This document shows positions 8,175 to 18,100 of a stretch of 64,000 nt of DNA, piece after piece. The DNA comes from Bacteroidota bacterium. GTDB taxonomy: Bacteria; Bacteroidota; Bacteroidia; Flavobacteriales; Weeksellaceae. The notes beneath the pieces are model-generated. The model did not search any database. It was not told the DNA's origin and worked only from the letters and a program-made list of their open reading frames with translations. The stretch is taken from contig JAEXAR010000019.1 of NCBI GenBank assembly GCA_023394415.1, positions 1-64,000 on the forward strand, given 5' to 3'. Each line of letters opens with the position of its first letter. Position 1 is the stretch's first letter. A program made the translations under genes and the position numbers.

Positions 8175-8528
8175 TCATTGCAATTCATTCTTCACAAGTA
8201 AAATCCAGTCGTCTTCCAAAAATTTATATCCAATATCGTAGATAAAACGGTATTCAGCACCGTTTTTATAAATTTTCAAATTCGTGAAAAATTCAAAATC
8301 GAAACCATCGGAAGTTAGTTTGTTTTTCGTGGTTTTGGCTTTTCCATCAGCAAATTTTTGTTCGGAAAGAATGCGGTAATTTTTGCGCAGTTTATTATTG
8401 ATATTGCGCATCAAATTCGATGAGTTTTTGTTGTTTTTATTATTGTAGGCATTTCTGCAACCGTCGTTGCAGAATTTTTTATCGGCTCTTCCGATAATTT
8501 TTTCGCCACATTCTAAACATTCTGCCAT
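8175..8528 (-). CDS. Small zinc-ribbon protein of unknown function
   Basis: A 117-residue protein with an N-terminal treble-clef/zinc-ribbon signature: CLECGEKIIGRADKKFCNDGCR, giving Cys4, Cys7, Cys20 and Cys24 as likely zinc ligands. The middle is Asn/Lys rich, then a mixed region ends in YRFIYDIGYKFLEDDWILLVKNEL. Proteins with this start are common in flavobacteria and are annotated only as hypothetical or DUF2116-like. It is convergent with the decayed lipoprotein gene and diverges from ssb. A nucleic-acid role is possible but only inferred from the zinc ribbon. Confidence 0.7.
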   Translation of the reverse strand: MAECLECGEKIIGRADKKFCNDGCRNAYNNKNNKNSSNLMRNINNKLRKNYRILSEQKFADGKAKTTKNKLTSDGFDFEFFTNLKIYKNGAEYRFIYDIGYKFLEDDWILLVKNELQ

Positions 8529-8704
8529 TTTTTTTACGTTTACAAATCATTCAAATATAACACTTTATCCGTTGCAAACGATTACAAACGATAATAAATA
8601 ATTTTCTACCGAATAAATTTTTGTTTCTGTTGAATCTTTGCACCAGAGATTTGAGCACCAAACGAACGGCTCAAGCAAAGTATAACAATTTAAATTTATT
8701 TATT

Positions 8705-9028
8705 ATGTCAATCAGAAACAGTGTAAATCTTATTGGTAGAGCAGGAGGTGATGTGGAAATTTTTAATTTTGAAAAAGGAATGAAGGCAACTTTGTCACTT
8801 GCCACCAACGATTATTACACCAACGCAATGGGTGAAAAGGTAGAAGAAACACAATGGCATAACATCGTTGCTTTTGGTAAAACTGCTGAAATAATGCAGA
8901 AATATGTGACCAAAGGTAAAGAAATCGCCATAGAAGGAAAACTTACCTACAGAAGTTATGAAGGAAATGACGGCCAAAAACGCTATATCACAGAAATACG
9001 TGTGAATGAAGTGGTTTTGCTGAATTAA
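8705..9028 (+). CDS. ssb: Single-stranded DNA-binding protein
   Basis: A 107-residue OB-fold protein that coats single-stranded DNA in replication and repair. The start at 8705 gives MSIRNSVNLIGRAGGDVEI, the standard SSB opening; the open frame extends upstream to 8621 but that part is not SSB-like. Later motifs are THWH-like TQWHNIVAFGKTAEIM and GKEIAIEGKLTYRSYEG. The long acidic tail ending in DDDIPF that recruits partner proteins is absent: the protein stops right after the OB domain (VNEVVLLN). Flavobacteria often carry such short SSBs in addition to a long one, so this may be the accessory copy. Confidence 0.9.
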   Translation: MSIRNSVNLIGRAGGDVEIFNFEKGMKATLSLATNDYYTNAMGEKVEETQWHNIVAFGKTAEIMQKYVTKGKEIAIEGKLTYRSYEGNDGQKRYITEIRVNEVVLLN

Positions 9029-9043
9029 ATTATTTAATTAAAA

Positions 9044-9070
9044 CTTCGGCAAAACTCTGTTTTGCCGAAG
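9044..9070 (+). terminator. Hairpin after ssb
   Basis: A perfect 11-bp stem, CTTCGGCAAAA with TTTTGCCGAAG and loop CTCTG. It lacks a strong T run, so termination efficiency is uncertain. Confidence 0.55.
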
Positions 9071-9089
9071 CTAAATAACAATCACAATC

Positions 9090-9539
9090 ATGAAAATAAA
9101 AATCTTAAAAATCCGTCTGTCTGAAGACTTTCAGGCCAATGATGAGAAAAAAGTGAATGAATTTTTGCAGAATCACGATATTATAAAAATGAGTTCAAGC
9201 CTTGTTAATAGTACCGAGAATTATTGGTCGATTATGGTGTATTTTGAAGAAGCAAAATCAGTAGTAAAAGAAAGTAAGCCCACAAAATATTCCGCAGACA
9301 GTGATACAGAACTTAATGCTGATGAAGTGAAAATTCTCGATAGTTTACGGTTATGGAGAAATGAAAAGGCTAAAGAACAGAACTTACCTTCTTATTTTGT
9401 CGCCACCAACAAAGAACTTCTTTCTATTGCAAAATATAAACCGGTAAAAGTAGAGCAACTAATTGAAATTAAAGGCTTTGGCAAACATAAAATTGAAAAT
9501 TATGGCGAAGAGATAATTGAGATTTTAGAAATGGTATAA
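9090..9539 (+). CDS. HRDC-domain protein
   Basis: A 149-residue protein. Residues 1-60 form a compact alpha/beta segment (KILKIRLSEDFQANDEKKVN then YWSIMVYFEEA) of no recognised family. The C-terminal 75 residues are an HRDC domain: LDSLRLWRNEKAKEQNLPSY, then VATNKELLSIA and IKGFGKHKIENYGEEIIEIL. HRDC domains bind DNA in RecQ helicases and RNase D, so this looks like a free-standing DNA-binding accessory domain, sensible beside ssb. It lies about 60 nt downstream of ssb and could be cotranscribed if the intervening hairpin is leaky. Domain call firm; role inferred. Confidence 0.82.
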   Translation: MKIKILKIRLSEDFQANDEKKVNEFLQNHDIIKMSSSLVNSTENYWSIMVYFEEAKSVVKESKPTKYSADSDTELNADEVKILDSLRLWRNEKAKEQNLPSYFVATNKELLSIAKYKPVKVEQLIEIKGFGKHKIENYGEEIIEILEMV

Positions 9540-9585
9540 GAAGCTACACTTTGTCAAAGTTTCAATCTTTAACAAAGTTTATTTT

Positions 9586-9593
9586 TATCTTTG
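9586..9593 (+). promoter_or_regulatory. Predicted -7 box before the GNAT gene
   Basis: TATCTTTG matches TAnnTTTG and ends 14 nt before the ATG at 9608. Confidence 0.4.
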
Positions 9594-9607
9594 AAGAAAA
9601 ATAAACA

Positions 9608-10093
9608 ATGCTCATTCGCAAAATCGAAGAAAAAGATAATCCTAAAATCGCTGCTGTAATCCGCAGTTGCTTTGAGGATTTCAACGCGCCAACCAAAGGA
9701 ACTGTTTTCGAAGATCCTACTACTGATAATCTTTATGACCTCTTTAAAAAGGAAAAATCCGTATTTTATATTGCTGAAGAAGACGGTGAAATTGTAGGTT
9801 CTTGCGGGATTTACCCTACGGAAAATCTTCCTGAAGATACAGCCGAACTTGTAAAACTATACCTTACCAAATCATCCCGTGGGAAAGGTGTTGGAAAATT
9901 GCTCATGGAATTCGCTTTGGAAACTGCCAAACAAATGGGCTACAAAAAAATCTATATCGAAAGCCTTCCGGAGTTCAGCAAAGCAGTTTCTATTTATGAA
10001 AAACAAGGCTTCCAAAAACTTGATGCACCTTTAGGAAATACAGGACATCCCGGTTGTAATATCTGGATGCTGAAAGAGATTCGGGAGAGCTAA
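9608..10093 (+). CDS. GNAT-family N-acetyltransferase
   Basis: A 161-residue acetyl-CoA-dependent acyltransferase. The acetyl-CoA binding motif A is clear as VKLYLTKSSRGKGVGKLLME (Q/RxxGxG/A as RGKGVG), followed by the helix ETAKQMGY and the motif B phrase KAVSIYEKQGFQKLDAP. The N-terminal half has the usual beta strands, including FYIAEEDGEIVGSCGIYP. The substrate cannot be predicted. The gene is preceded by its own -7 box and followed by a long repeat-rich spacer. Confidence 0.88.
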   Translation: MLIRKIEEKDNPKIAAVIRSCFEDFNAPTKGTVFEDPTTDNLYDLFKKEKSVFYIAEEDGEIVGSCGIYPTENLPEDTAELVKLYLTKSSRGKGVGKLLMEFALETAKQMGYKKIYIESLPEFSKAVSIYEKQGFQKLDAPLGNTGHPGCNIWMLKEIRES

Positions 10094-10164
10094 AAACTAA
10101 AAACTAAGAACTAAAAACTAATAGTTAAGAGTTATTTATTGTGCATTTTTGAGGTGATTTTTGA

Positions 10165-10312
10165 AACGCAAAGATTATCAATGAATTACAAAGTATTTTA
10201 GAATGCAAAGAATTGCAAATAAATTCGCATTGAAGCGTTAGTTTAATCAATTCAGTTTACTGAATGAGCTTTACTCACTAAAAAAAGAATTTTCAAAAAT
10301 AATCTTTGCGTT
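10165..10312. repeat. 148-bp element bounded by 14-bp perfect inverted repeats
   Basis: AACGCAAAGATTAT at 10165-10178 and its exact reverse complement ATAATCTTTGCGTT at 10299-10312 enclose AT-rich DNA with further GCAAAG words inside. It could be a non-autonomous mobile element or a decayed intergenic repeat; no flanking target duplication was recognised. Confidence 0.5.
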
Positions 10313-10504
10313 ATAGGATAATAATAGATTGATTATCCGTATTTTAAAAATTATCTTGCAAATGAACATGTCAATTAAAATAAATGCAAACTTCAAAACT
10401 AAAAAGGGAAATGAAAGTTAATAATTTTTAAATTTTCATCTTTTAGCTCTTAATTCTTAACTTTTAGCTCTTAACTCTTCACTTTCACCTCGCAAAAAAT
10501 TCCG

Positions 10505-10512
10505 TATTTTTG
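10505..10512 (+). promoter_or_regulatory. Predicted hisS promoter -7 box
   Basis: TATTTTTG fits TAnnTTTG, about 53 nt before the hisS start. No clear TTG at the -33 position. Confidence 0.45.
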
Positions 10513-10565
10513 CGTGACTTAAGTCATTTTCAAATAATCTCATTTTCATATTTTCAATTGAATCA

Positions 10566-11912
10566 ATGAAGCCCAGTTTAGCAAAAGGAACCCGTGATTT
10601 TACTGCTGATGAAGTGGTAAAACGTCGTTATATTATCAATACGTTACAGAAGAATTTTGAACTTTTCGGTTATCAACCATTGGAAACACCAAGTTTTGAA
10701 AACCTGTCCACACTTACGGGAAAGTATGGTGAAGAAGGAGATCGCTTGATTTTTAAAATATTAAATTCAGGTGATTTTGCATCTAAAACCAATAATGAAA
10801 ACTGGCAGAATAGAGATTCACAAAAACTGATTTCACAAATATCAGAAAAAGCCCTTCGCTATGACTTAACTGTGCCTTTTGCACGTTTTGTAGCCATGAA
10901 TCACGGTCAACTCAATTTTCCTTTCAAACGTTACCAAATTCAACCCGTTTGGAGAGCAGATCGTCCACAAAAAGGACGTTTCAGAGAGTTTTACCAGTGT
11001 GATGCCGATGTTGTTGGTAGCGAAAGTCTTTGGCAGGAAGTAGAACTTGTACAACTTTATTTAAAATCATTCAAAGATTTGAAAGTTCCTGTAAAACTGC
11101 ACATTAACAATCGTAAAATCCTTTCAGGTTTGGCAGAGTTTGCCGGTATTTCAGATAGATTGATCGATTTTACGGTAGCTTTAGACAAACTTGATAAGAT
11201 TGGAAAAGAAGGTGTGATAAAAGAAATGACGGAGAAAGGCATTTCATCTGAAGCTATTGAAAAAGTAGATTTTCTCTTCAATCAGAATTTAAAAACCGAG
11301 GAAGTTCTTCAAATTCTAAAAGATAATTTCACCAATACAGAAATCGGTAAAAAAGGCGTTGAAGAACTGGAATTTGTAGTTCAGAATTGCAAAAATATTG
11401 GCATTGAAGACGAATTGGTTTTCGATATTACATTGGCTCGAGGTTTAGATTATTATACAGGAGCCATTTTCGAAGTGAAAGCGCAGGGCATAGAAATGGG
11501 TTCTGTGGGAGGAGGAGGAAGGTATGATAACCTTACAGAAGTTTTTGGGGTGAAGAACGTTCCGGGAATTGGGATTTCTTTCGGTCTCGACAGAATTTAT
11601 CTGGTAATGGAAGAATTAAACGTCTTCCCTGAAAATTCACAAACAGGCGTACAGTTTCTTTTTGCAAATTATGGTGAAAAAGAAGCTTTGGAAGCCACAA
11701 AAGTTATCGCCGAGCTTCGTAGAAAAGGTATTTCCAGTGAATTGTATCCTGAAAATGCTAAATTGAAAAAACAGTTTACCTATGCCGAGAAAAAAGGAAT
11801 TCCTAATTTGGTGTTTTATGGTGAACAGGAAATTGCAACCCAAAACATTACTTTCAAAAACCTTGAAAACGGCGAACAAAAAACAGTTCCGCTTTCTGAA
11901 TTTTTAAAGTAA
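10566..11912 (+). CDS. hisS: Histidyl-tRNA synthetase
   Basis: A class II aminoacyl-tRNA synthetase charging tRNA-His. The 448-residue protein opens with KGTRDF and has motif 2 (WRADRPQKGRFREFYQCDADVVG), the histidine-binding loop ARGLDYYTGAIFEV, the glycine-rich VGGGGRYDNL and motif 3 (GIGISFGLDR), then a C-terminal anticodon-binding domain starting near 360. Length is normal. The DUF1835 gene starts directly after its stop codon, so the two are almost certainly cotranscribed. The call is firm. Confidence 0.96.
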   Translation: MKPSLAKGTRDFTADEVVKRRYIINTLQKNFELFGYQPLETPSFENLSTLTGKYGEEGDRLIFKILNSGDFASKTNNENWQNRDSQKLISQISEKALRYDLTVPFARFVAMNHGQLNFPFKRYQIQPVWRADRPQKGRFREFYQCDADVVGSESLWQEVELVQLYLKSFKDLKVPVKLHINNRKILSGLAEFAGISDRLIDFTVALDKLDKIGKEGVIKEMTEKGISSEAIEKVDFLFNQNLKTEEVLQILKDNFTNTEIGKKGVEELEFVVQNCKNIGIEDELVFDITLARGLDYYTGAIFEVKAQGIEMGSVGGGGRYDNLTEVFGVKNVPGIGISFGLDRIYLVMEELNVFPENSQTGVQFLFANYGEKEALEATKVIAELRRKGISSELYPENAKLKKQFTYAEKKGIPNLVFYGEQEIATQNITFKNLENGEQKTVPLSEFLK

Positions 11913-12593
11913 ATGAACATCTACCACATTCTGAATGGTGACTGTTTGGCAGAAAGTTTCCCGAAAAATCTGATTGGCGAAATCATTATTTGGCGTGAAG
12001 CTTTGGTAGACGGACCTCTTTCTGAAGAGAATTTTTTTAAAGTTAGGGAAGCTTACATTTCAACCTTCACTGAGGATTCGGATTACGAAAAAAAAGTAAT
12101 TTCTGAATTCACGAAAATTAAAAATATTGAAGATGGTTCACAAGTTTATTTCTGGTTTGAAGATGATTTGTTTTGCCAAGTTAATTTCTGGTTTTTAATT
12201 TCATTTTTAAAGCAAAAATCGGTTTCCAAGTTTCGAGTTTTCCCAAGAAATCAACGTAAAGGTTTTGCATTTTCTGATGAAGAAGAATTGTTGAGCTTAA
12301 AAGATGAGGCTCAACTTATTAGCGATTCTGAAATAGATACCATCATAACACTTTGGCAGGATTACCAAAGAAATGCCTTGAAGAAAGAATATCCAACATC
12401 TCAAATTGTAAGAAACCTTCCGGAGATTTTAATAGCTCAAGAAAATAGATTTAATGGTGTTTTAACAGGATATTTGAAAGAACTATTACATTCTGATTCT
12501 GAATTTAAAACTATTATTAAAAAATTCCAAAAAAATTATCCTATTTATGGTTTTGGTGATTTACAATTGAAAAACTTACTAAAAGATTTGTAA
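11913..12593 (+). CDS. DUF1835-domain protein
   Basis: A 226-residue protein with the DUF1835 opening IYHILNGDCLAESFP, followed by GEIIIWREALVDGPL, a pattern shared by this widespread uncharacterised family. The middle has YFWFEDDLFCQVNFWFLISF; the C-terminus is helical and acidic. The ATG follows the hisS TAA with no gap, implying translational coupling. The biochemical function of the family is not established, and a link to hisS is suggested only by the tight spacing. Family call good. Confidence 0.8.
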   Translation: MNIYHILNGDCLAESFPKNLIGEIIIWREALVDGPLSEENFFKVREAYISTFTEDSDYEKKVISEFTKIKNIEDGSQVYFWFEDDLFCQVNFWFLISFLKQKSVSKFRVFPRNQRKGFAFSDEEELLSLKDEAQLISDSEIDTIITLWQDYQRNALKKEYPTSQIVRNLPEILIAQENRFNGVLTGYLKELLHSDSEFKTIIKKFQKNYPIYGFGDLQLKNLLKDL

Positions 12594-12676
12594 ATCGTTT
12601 ATGTTGTGAGAGAAGTAGGCTAATCAATTATAAAACTTAATAATTTAAAAAAAAGCATAAAACTAAATAATAACCA

Positions 12677-13477
12677 ATGGAAAATTATCTAGACATCAAC
12701 CGCAATTCGTGGAATGCCAAAGTAGAACCACATCTAAAATCTGATTTTTACTTTGTAGAAGAATTCATCAAGGGTAAAACATCGTTAAACTCTATTGAAC
12801 TTGAACTTTTAGGTAATATTTCAGGTAAAGACATATTGCATTTGCAGTGTCATTTTGGCCAAGATAGTATTGTGCTTTCACGTTTGGGAGCCAATGTTAC
12901 AGGGATTGATTTATCAGATAAAGCCATAGAAACTGCAAAGGATTTAGCTCAAAAATGTGGCACTGATACGCAGTTTTTAGTTTCGGATGTGTATGAATTG
13001 CCCCAGAATTTAAATAAGAAGTTTGATATCGTTTATACTTCATACGGCACAATTGGTTGGTTACCGGATTTGAATAAATGGGCTGAAGTCATTTCTTATT
13101 TCCTAAAACCAGGTGGTAAACTGGTATTTGTAGAGTTTCATCCTTTTGTGTGGATGTACGATGATGATTTTACACACATCAAATATCATTATTTCAACAA
13201 AGGAGCCATAGCAGAAACATACGAAGGCACTTATGCTGACAAATCTGCCGATTTGAAGCAGGGATACGTGATGTGGAACCATCCAACTTCGGAAGTTTTA
13301 AACTCACTAATTCAAAATAATTTAGAGATTAACTATTTTAACGAGTATGATTGGTCGCCTTACGATTGCTTTTTGCATAACGAAAAAATAGGAGAGAAGC
13401 AGTACAGAATTCCCCAGTTTGGTGACAAAGTGCCACACGTTTTTGCAATAGGTGCCACAAAAAAATCCGACAGGTAA
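12677..13477 (+). CDS. Class I SAM-dependent methyltransferase
   Basis: A 266-residue Rossmann-fold methyltransferase. SAM motif I is DILHLQCHFGQDSIVLSRLG near 48-70, with the acidic end of strand beta2 at VTGIDLS and a motif IV-like FDIVYTSYGTIGWL. The phrase LHLQCHFGQD is typical of an uncharacterised small-molecule methyltransferase group. The substrate is unknown. The stop codon is embedded in the hairpin terminator at 13462-13499, so it ends its transcription unit. Confidence 0.85.
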   Translation: MENYLDINRNSWNAKVEPHLKSDFYFVEEFIKGKTSLNSIELELLGNISGKDILHLQCHFGQDSIVLSRLGANVTGIDLSDKAIETAKDLAQKCGTDTQFLVSDVYELPQNLNKKFDIVYTSYGTIGWLPDLNKWAEVISYFLKPGGKLVFVEFHPFVWMYDDDFTHIKYHYFNKGAIAETYEGTYADKSADLKQGYVMWNHPTSEVLNSLIQNNLEINYFNEYDWSPYDCFLHNEKIGEKQYRIPQFGDKVPHVFAIGATKKSDR

Positions 13478-13499
13478 AATTAATTACCTGTCGGATTTT
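13462..13499 (+). terminator. Terminator overlapping the methyltransferase stop codon
   Basis: AAAATCCGACAGGTAA and TTACCTGTCGGATTTT form a 16-bp perfect stem with loop AATTAA. The TAA stop lies inside the left arm. The symmetry lets it serve the convergent YtxH-like gene too. Confidence 0.85.
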
Positions 13500-13533
13500 C
13501 TGTAATATGAATGTGAAAATTAATCTTTATTGA

Positions 13534-13803
13534 TTAGTTGAAAGATTGTTTTGCATCAGTAGCTACATCTTCAACTTTGTTTTCAGCTTTTTTTGCAAAT
13601 TCGTTGGCTTTATCTTGTACTTGAGAAGCCATATTGTTTGCTTTGTCTTTCAACTCGTTACCATATTTTGTAAGGTTATCTTTTGCAGTATTTATTTTGT
13701 CTTTTACTGCTTGTTGTTGCTCAGGTGTAGAGTTTTTGTATTTCCAAAATGCAAAAGCACCTAATCCTAGTAAAGCTAATAAGCCATTTGTTTTATTACC
13801 CAT
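13534..13803 (-). CDS. YtxH-like small stress-type protein
   Basis: An 89-residue protein with one N-terminal membrane-type segment (NGLLALLGLGAFAFWKYK, about 6-23), then a long amphipathic helix rich in Lys, Ala and Asp with repeats such as LKDKANNMASQVQDKANEFAKKAENKVED. This architecture matches YtxH/LEA-like general-stress proteins. It is a single gene, convergent with the methyltransferase and upstream of nothing obvious. Role in stress tolerance is inferred from composition only. Confidence 0.75.
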   Translation of the reverse strand: MGNKTNGLLALLGLGAFAFWKYKNSTPEQQQAVKDKINTAKDNLTKYGNELKDKANNMASQVQDKANEFAKKAENKVEDVATDAKQSFN

Positions 13804-13930
13804 AATTTTTGTTTTTAATTAATAATTTATTTGATATTTGATATAATGTAAAATGCGTGCCAAAAAATCTTTCAGACTATTAAAGTTTTGTTAAAAAGAT
13901 TAGATTGTTAATTTGTAATTATAAATAAAA

Positions 13931-13954
13931 AATCCTGCCAATCTTGGCAGGATT
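13931..13954 (-). terminator. Hairpin downstream of porV
   Basis: AATCCTGCCA, loop ATCT, TGGCAGGATT; on the minus strand it is followed by TTTTTTATTTAT, making it a credible terminator of the porU-porV unit. Confidence 0.75.
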
Positions 13955-13976
13955 ATATCAATTAAGGATGAGTTAT

Positions 13977-15137
13977 TTAGTAATCAGCATTAGAAGATTC
14001 CTCACCGATATTCCAAGTTAAGCCAAATCTTAAAGTATTATCAAGAGCTGAATTAACTTTAGAAGTATTAATAAGGTAAGAAAGATCCAAACCGAAAGAC
14101 TGATATTTAAGCCCAACACCAACTGTAGCGAATTGTCTGCCACCTTGTTCAGCACTTTCGTGAAAATATCCTGTTCTTACGGCAAAAGCATCATCATAAG
14201 AATATTCTATAGCACCACTAAGCATTATACTTTTTGGGTTGCTGAATGATTTACCGATACCCGACATTACTCCTACGTTAGGAACATCATAAATTGGGTT
14301 TCCGTTGGAGTCTGTACCTGTAACTTCAGGTCCGGGAACCAAAAGTTTTGAAGCTTCTGCGGAGATGCCAACTTTGTTTAGATCGTCTATATATAAATCA
14401 TAACCAGCTCCCAATCTTGCCATTGTAGGAAGATAAGAGCGAGATTCTTCATCACCGGTATAATCTAGCCTTGGACCAAGATTCTGAACTGCCCAACCTG
14501 CACGTGCTTGACCTTCGTAATCTCCAAAAGAACTGTGTTTTTCACTTTGGAAATATCCGGCTACATCCACAGCAAAAGTATTTGCCGGTTTTAGCGTATT
14601 GTCAGAATTAAATCCACCTGATAAATCAGAACGGATGAATCTTCCAGTAACTGCCATAGAGTATGTATCAGACAATTTAAGACCATAAGCAACATCTACT
14701 GCAAATTCATTAGGTTTAGCAATACCATCGCTTACAACTTCTGAACCTACAATTCTGGTAAGATCCACATCACCCATATTGAAATAGTAGATGCTGGCTG
14801 AAATCGTAGCACGTTCCTCTTCACCCAAAAAACGATGATAAGCTCCATAAAGAAGAAATACATCGTTGGTAAGTTTGCTCATGTAAGGCGTATAATTTAC
14901 ACCAACCGCTGAAGTGGTTTTGCTAAATGGATATTTTGCAGCATTCCAAAATTGTGAAAATGCATCTGTAGAGGTGGTGACACCTTGATCTCCCATACCT
15001 CCGGCTCTTGCGTCCGGTGAAATTCTTAAAAATGGTGCTCCTGTAAGTACAGGTCGGATTTCATTTAAGTTTTGAGCCGAAATTGTTGTGGCAAGACCTA
15101 AACTTAAACCTAAAAATAGTTTGGATTTTAAGTTCAT
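13977..15137 (-). CDS. porV: Type IX secretion outer-membrane protein PorV (LptO)
   Basis: PorV is a beta-barrel of the FadL type that binds the C-terminal signals of type IX secretion cargo and, with PorU, releases or anchors them at the cell surface. The 386-residue protein has a signal peptide (MNLKSKLFLGLSLGLATTISA) and the family opening VLTGAPFLRISPDARAGGMG, followed by TSTDAFSQFWNAAKYPF. The remainder alternates beta strands to the C-terminus. It lies 26 nt downstream of porU and is expected to be cotranscribed; a terminator follows. The call is firm. Confidence 0.95.
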   Translation of the reverse strand: MNLKSKLFLGLSLGLATTISAQNLNEIRPVLTGAPFLRISPDARAGGMGDQGVTTSTDAFSQFWNAAKYPFSKTTSAVGVNYTPYMSKLTNDVFLLYGAYHRFLGEEERATISASIYYFNMGDVDLTRIVGSEVVSDGIAKPNEFAVDVAYGLKLSDTYSMAVTGRFIRSDLSGGFNSDNTLKPANTFAVDVAGYFQSEKHSSFGDYEGQARAGWAVQNLGPRLDYTGDEESRSYLPTMARLGAGYDLYIDDLNKVGISAEASKLLVPGPEVTGTDSNGNPIYDVPNVGVMSGIGKSFSNPKSIMLSGAIEYSYDDAFAVRTGYFHESAEQGGRQFATVGVGLKYQSFGLDLSYLINTSKVNSALDNTLRFGLTWNIGEESSNADY

Positions 15138-15163
15138 ATAATTAAGTGTTTATTTTTTTATAG

Positions 15164-18100
15164 TTATTTCAGAAGTACCATTTTTTCCACTCCGGTGGCA
15201 CTTCCTTTACATTTATCTTGGTTTTGGCTTTTTACAAAAACTTTGTAAATATAGGTTCCTTTCCCTACGGTATCACCATAATCATCTTTTCCATCCCATT
15301 CAATAGCCTGTCTTGGTGTTCTGTAACCTTGCATAAAAGGTTCTGATGATACAGGCATTGATAATGTTCTTACTAGTTTTCCGCTGATGGTAAAAATCTG
15401 TACATTCACATCCAGCAAATCATCACAATTATGCTCGAAATGTATATAGGTTTTATCTGTAAATGGATTTGGCCAATTTAGTAATTTATTTACAATTAGT
15501 TTTTGTTCACTTTCACTCTTTACTACAAAGTTTAACGTAGCTGTAGTAGAATTATTGTTGATGTCCCATACTTTAAAAGTTAACTGATGAGGTCCGGGTG
15601 CAAGATTTCTAAAAGGGTAGGTTACATTTCCTTTCTGAAAATCAGCTAGAGAAAGGTTTACACAGCCATTACCTTCACCTGCAGAATAAAAATCGTTTAG
15701 AACTACAGTATTAATTACTTGTCCATCAAGGATAACAGTTATGTCGTGTCCTATTCCCGATCCGGTAGAGTTAATTCCTGTATTATCAGTGATGCAAGCT
15801 AAAAGTGTAGGGTTTTGATCAGTTATTCCACCATCTGCAAAATTGGTATTATTCATAAATAAATTCACTTTTGGTGGTTCATTGTCGTTTATACCATTTT
15901 CATTAATGCCTCCAATCTTATAATTCTGATTATTGTAAACATCTATCGCAGCCGATTTTGCTGTATCAAAATTATCAGCATAAAGAAGTATTCTTCCATC
16001 ACCTATTTCGTAATTAATATCTTTTGGAACATAAAACTCTACCAGATATTTTCCATTTTCAGCTTTTCCAGCAGATTTTACAATGGCACTACCTTCTTCT
16101 GTAAATTGTAAAGGCGGATTTAAGCCGGGAGATTTATCATTATTAAGTGTTGTTTTATTAAGTCTTTTATCAAAAATATTAACGACAACTTTTCCATTAA
16201 ATGATGTGTCTACGCTTCCATCCGTTTTAAGAACCTGTCCTGAAATTTTAACAAAATCTAATGCTCTGAATTGCCCAGGAACAGGACTCTCAATGTTGTC
16301 TATGGTTAAAAGTTGCTTCGGTCGGCTCAATTTCATTGCAGGGTCACCAAGGAAATTTACTTTTAAATGGTTGGCATCTGGACCTTTTTCAATTTTTGCT
16401 GAAAGGTGTGCATCACCAAGCCTATAGAAGTCATTATTTTGAAGTTTGAAAATCCAATTGGTAAATAACCCTGTGAAGGTTCTTCCGTACGGAACTCCAA
16501 TAGCTCTACTGGAAGTTACCATAGCTGCAGCTCCTCCGGATTTTAGTTTTATAACTTGCTCACCAGCAGAGCGAACATCAGGTTCGTCCCATAATGTAAA
16601 TTCACAAGTGATTGTGGATACTAATGGAAATCTGCTGTATACGGGTGAAAAGTTATTAAAATTATAAATCTCATTTATGGTTAATACTCTTTCCTGTGCC
16701 CATCCATTAATACCTCCGTGTCCAAAATAGAACATATAAAGGCTGTTTCCTACATCGTTGAGTATGGCTTGGTTAACTTGTGGATAGATTTGTCCTGCCG
16801 AAGAGGTTTCAGCAGCAAAAGCGTCTAGATACAGTTTTCTAATGTTATATTCTTTTCGTTCTGTACCAATTTCAAAATTATTGACTAAAGCCGTATTCAT
16901 AACATTATGAAATGGGCTTCCACCATCATAATCATCATCCACAATAAAATCAAGCTTCATTCTCCATACACCAAATGGGGTAGATTGTCCCGGAAGTGCA
17001 TTGTAATAAGAAAGGGTTTTATCAATTAAAAGTTTAGCTTCAGCAAGATTAGATGCAGGAAGTCTACCAATAGGAATACTAGGCAAATTTCCACTTAGAT
17101 AAGAGCTGCTTTGCTGATTCGTCATTACAAAATAATCATCTGTTACGAAAGTGCTGATGTAGTTGCTGCTGTCTTCACTTTGGTAGCTGGGAATTATATT
17201 ATCATTGTTTGGCGTTTTATCCTTATAATCATAACTGGTATCGCCTAGAAGAAATACATATTTTAAACCACCTTTTTCGTTTTTCAGTTTTGTTACGAAA
17301 TCTCTTATGGCAGTAATATCTTTACTTCCGCTACTAAATTCATTATAAATTTTTGATACATCTGTTACCGCTGTGTTAAACCCACTTATATTTTTGTGAT
17401 AATCAGAAAGCCTTTGGGCTTCACCAAGCATTTCCGTTTTAGTAATTAATAAATAATCAATATTCTGCAAACCACTTAAGTCCTGATTTTCAAGTTTAGT
17501 TACAAAAAGAGGTGAAAACGATGCAGAATTATTGAATGCTACGAATTCATTATTATAAGTTTGTGAATTAGCGATATACGCAGCATTGAAATTAGCGTTG
17601 TTGCCAGATTTATTTATTTTTCTTTTGGCATTAGTGTGATCTGAAACATCCCAAACCTGTTCCGCAGCAGAAGCATTAGCAATCGTGAAGCCATAATGGG
17701 TTCCACTGCCTTCCTCAAAATCATAAAAACGAAAATTCATTTGTGAATTATTGAAAATAAGATCTTCTTTATACATCACTTCTGTATAATCAAAGAAAAA
17801 ACTTCCGTTTGGGTTGGGAGATATGTTGGGTGTTATATTGATATTAATTTCATTTCCTGTAAGCCCTGTTGTATAACCACTGAAGCTTGTTAGCTTCAAA
17901 AATCCGCTCATATCATTAGGTATAGTTTGGTTATATTCGTTACTGCCATTAATATTAAACTTAATGCTGTTGTTTTGTGATTTATAAGAAACTACCGATG
18001 TTCTATAATAAATGTTGTCATCACTACGAATTGGAGTTCTTTTATTGAATTTAACTGTTTTGGTTGTAGTAATAGGATCTCCAACCCAAACTCTTCCCAG

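Larger units (their letters stand above)
10094..10565. other. Repeat-rich spacer before hisS
   Basis: 472 bp without a supportable gene. It starts with degenerate heptamer-like repeats (CTAAAAACTAAAAACTAAG and similar, to about 10133), holds a 148-bp unit bounded by 14-bp inverted repeats (10165-10312), and ends with the reverse-oriented phrase TTAGCTCTTAA repeated around 10444-10485 before the hisS promoter. Confidence 0.6.

Noticed and set aside
8621..8704. Upstream extension of ssb
   Set aside because: The frame is open, but the residues are unlike SSB, and the standard SSB start lies at 8705.
16083..16427. Plus-strand frame inside porU
   Set aside because: Antisense to a certain gene; no motif of its own.
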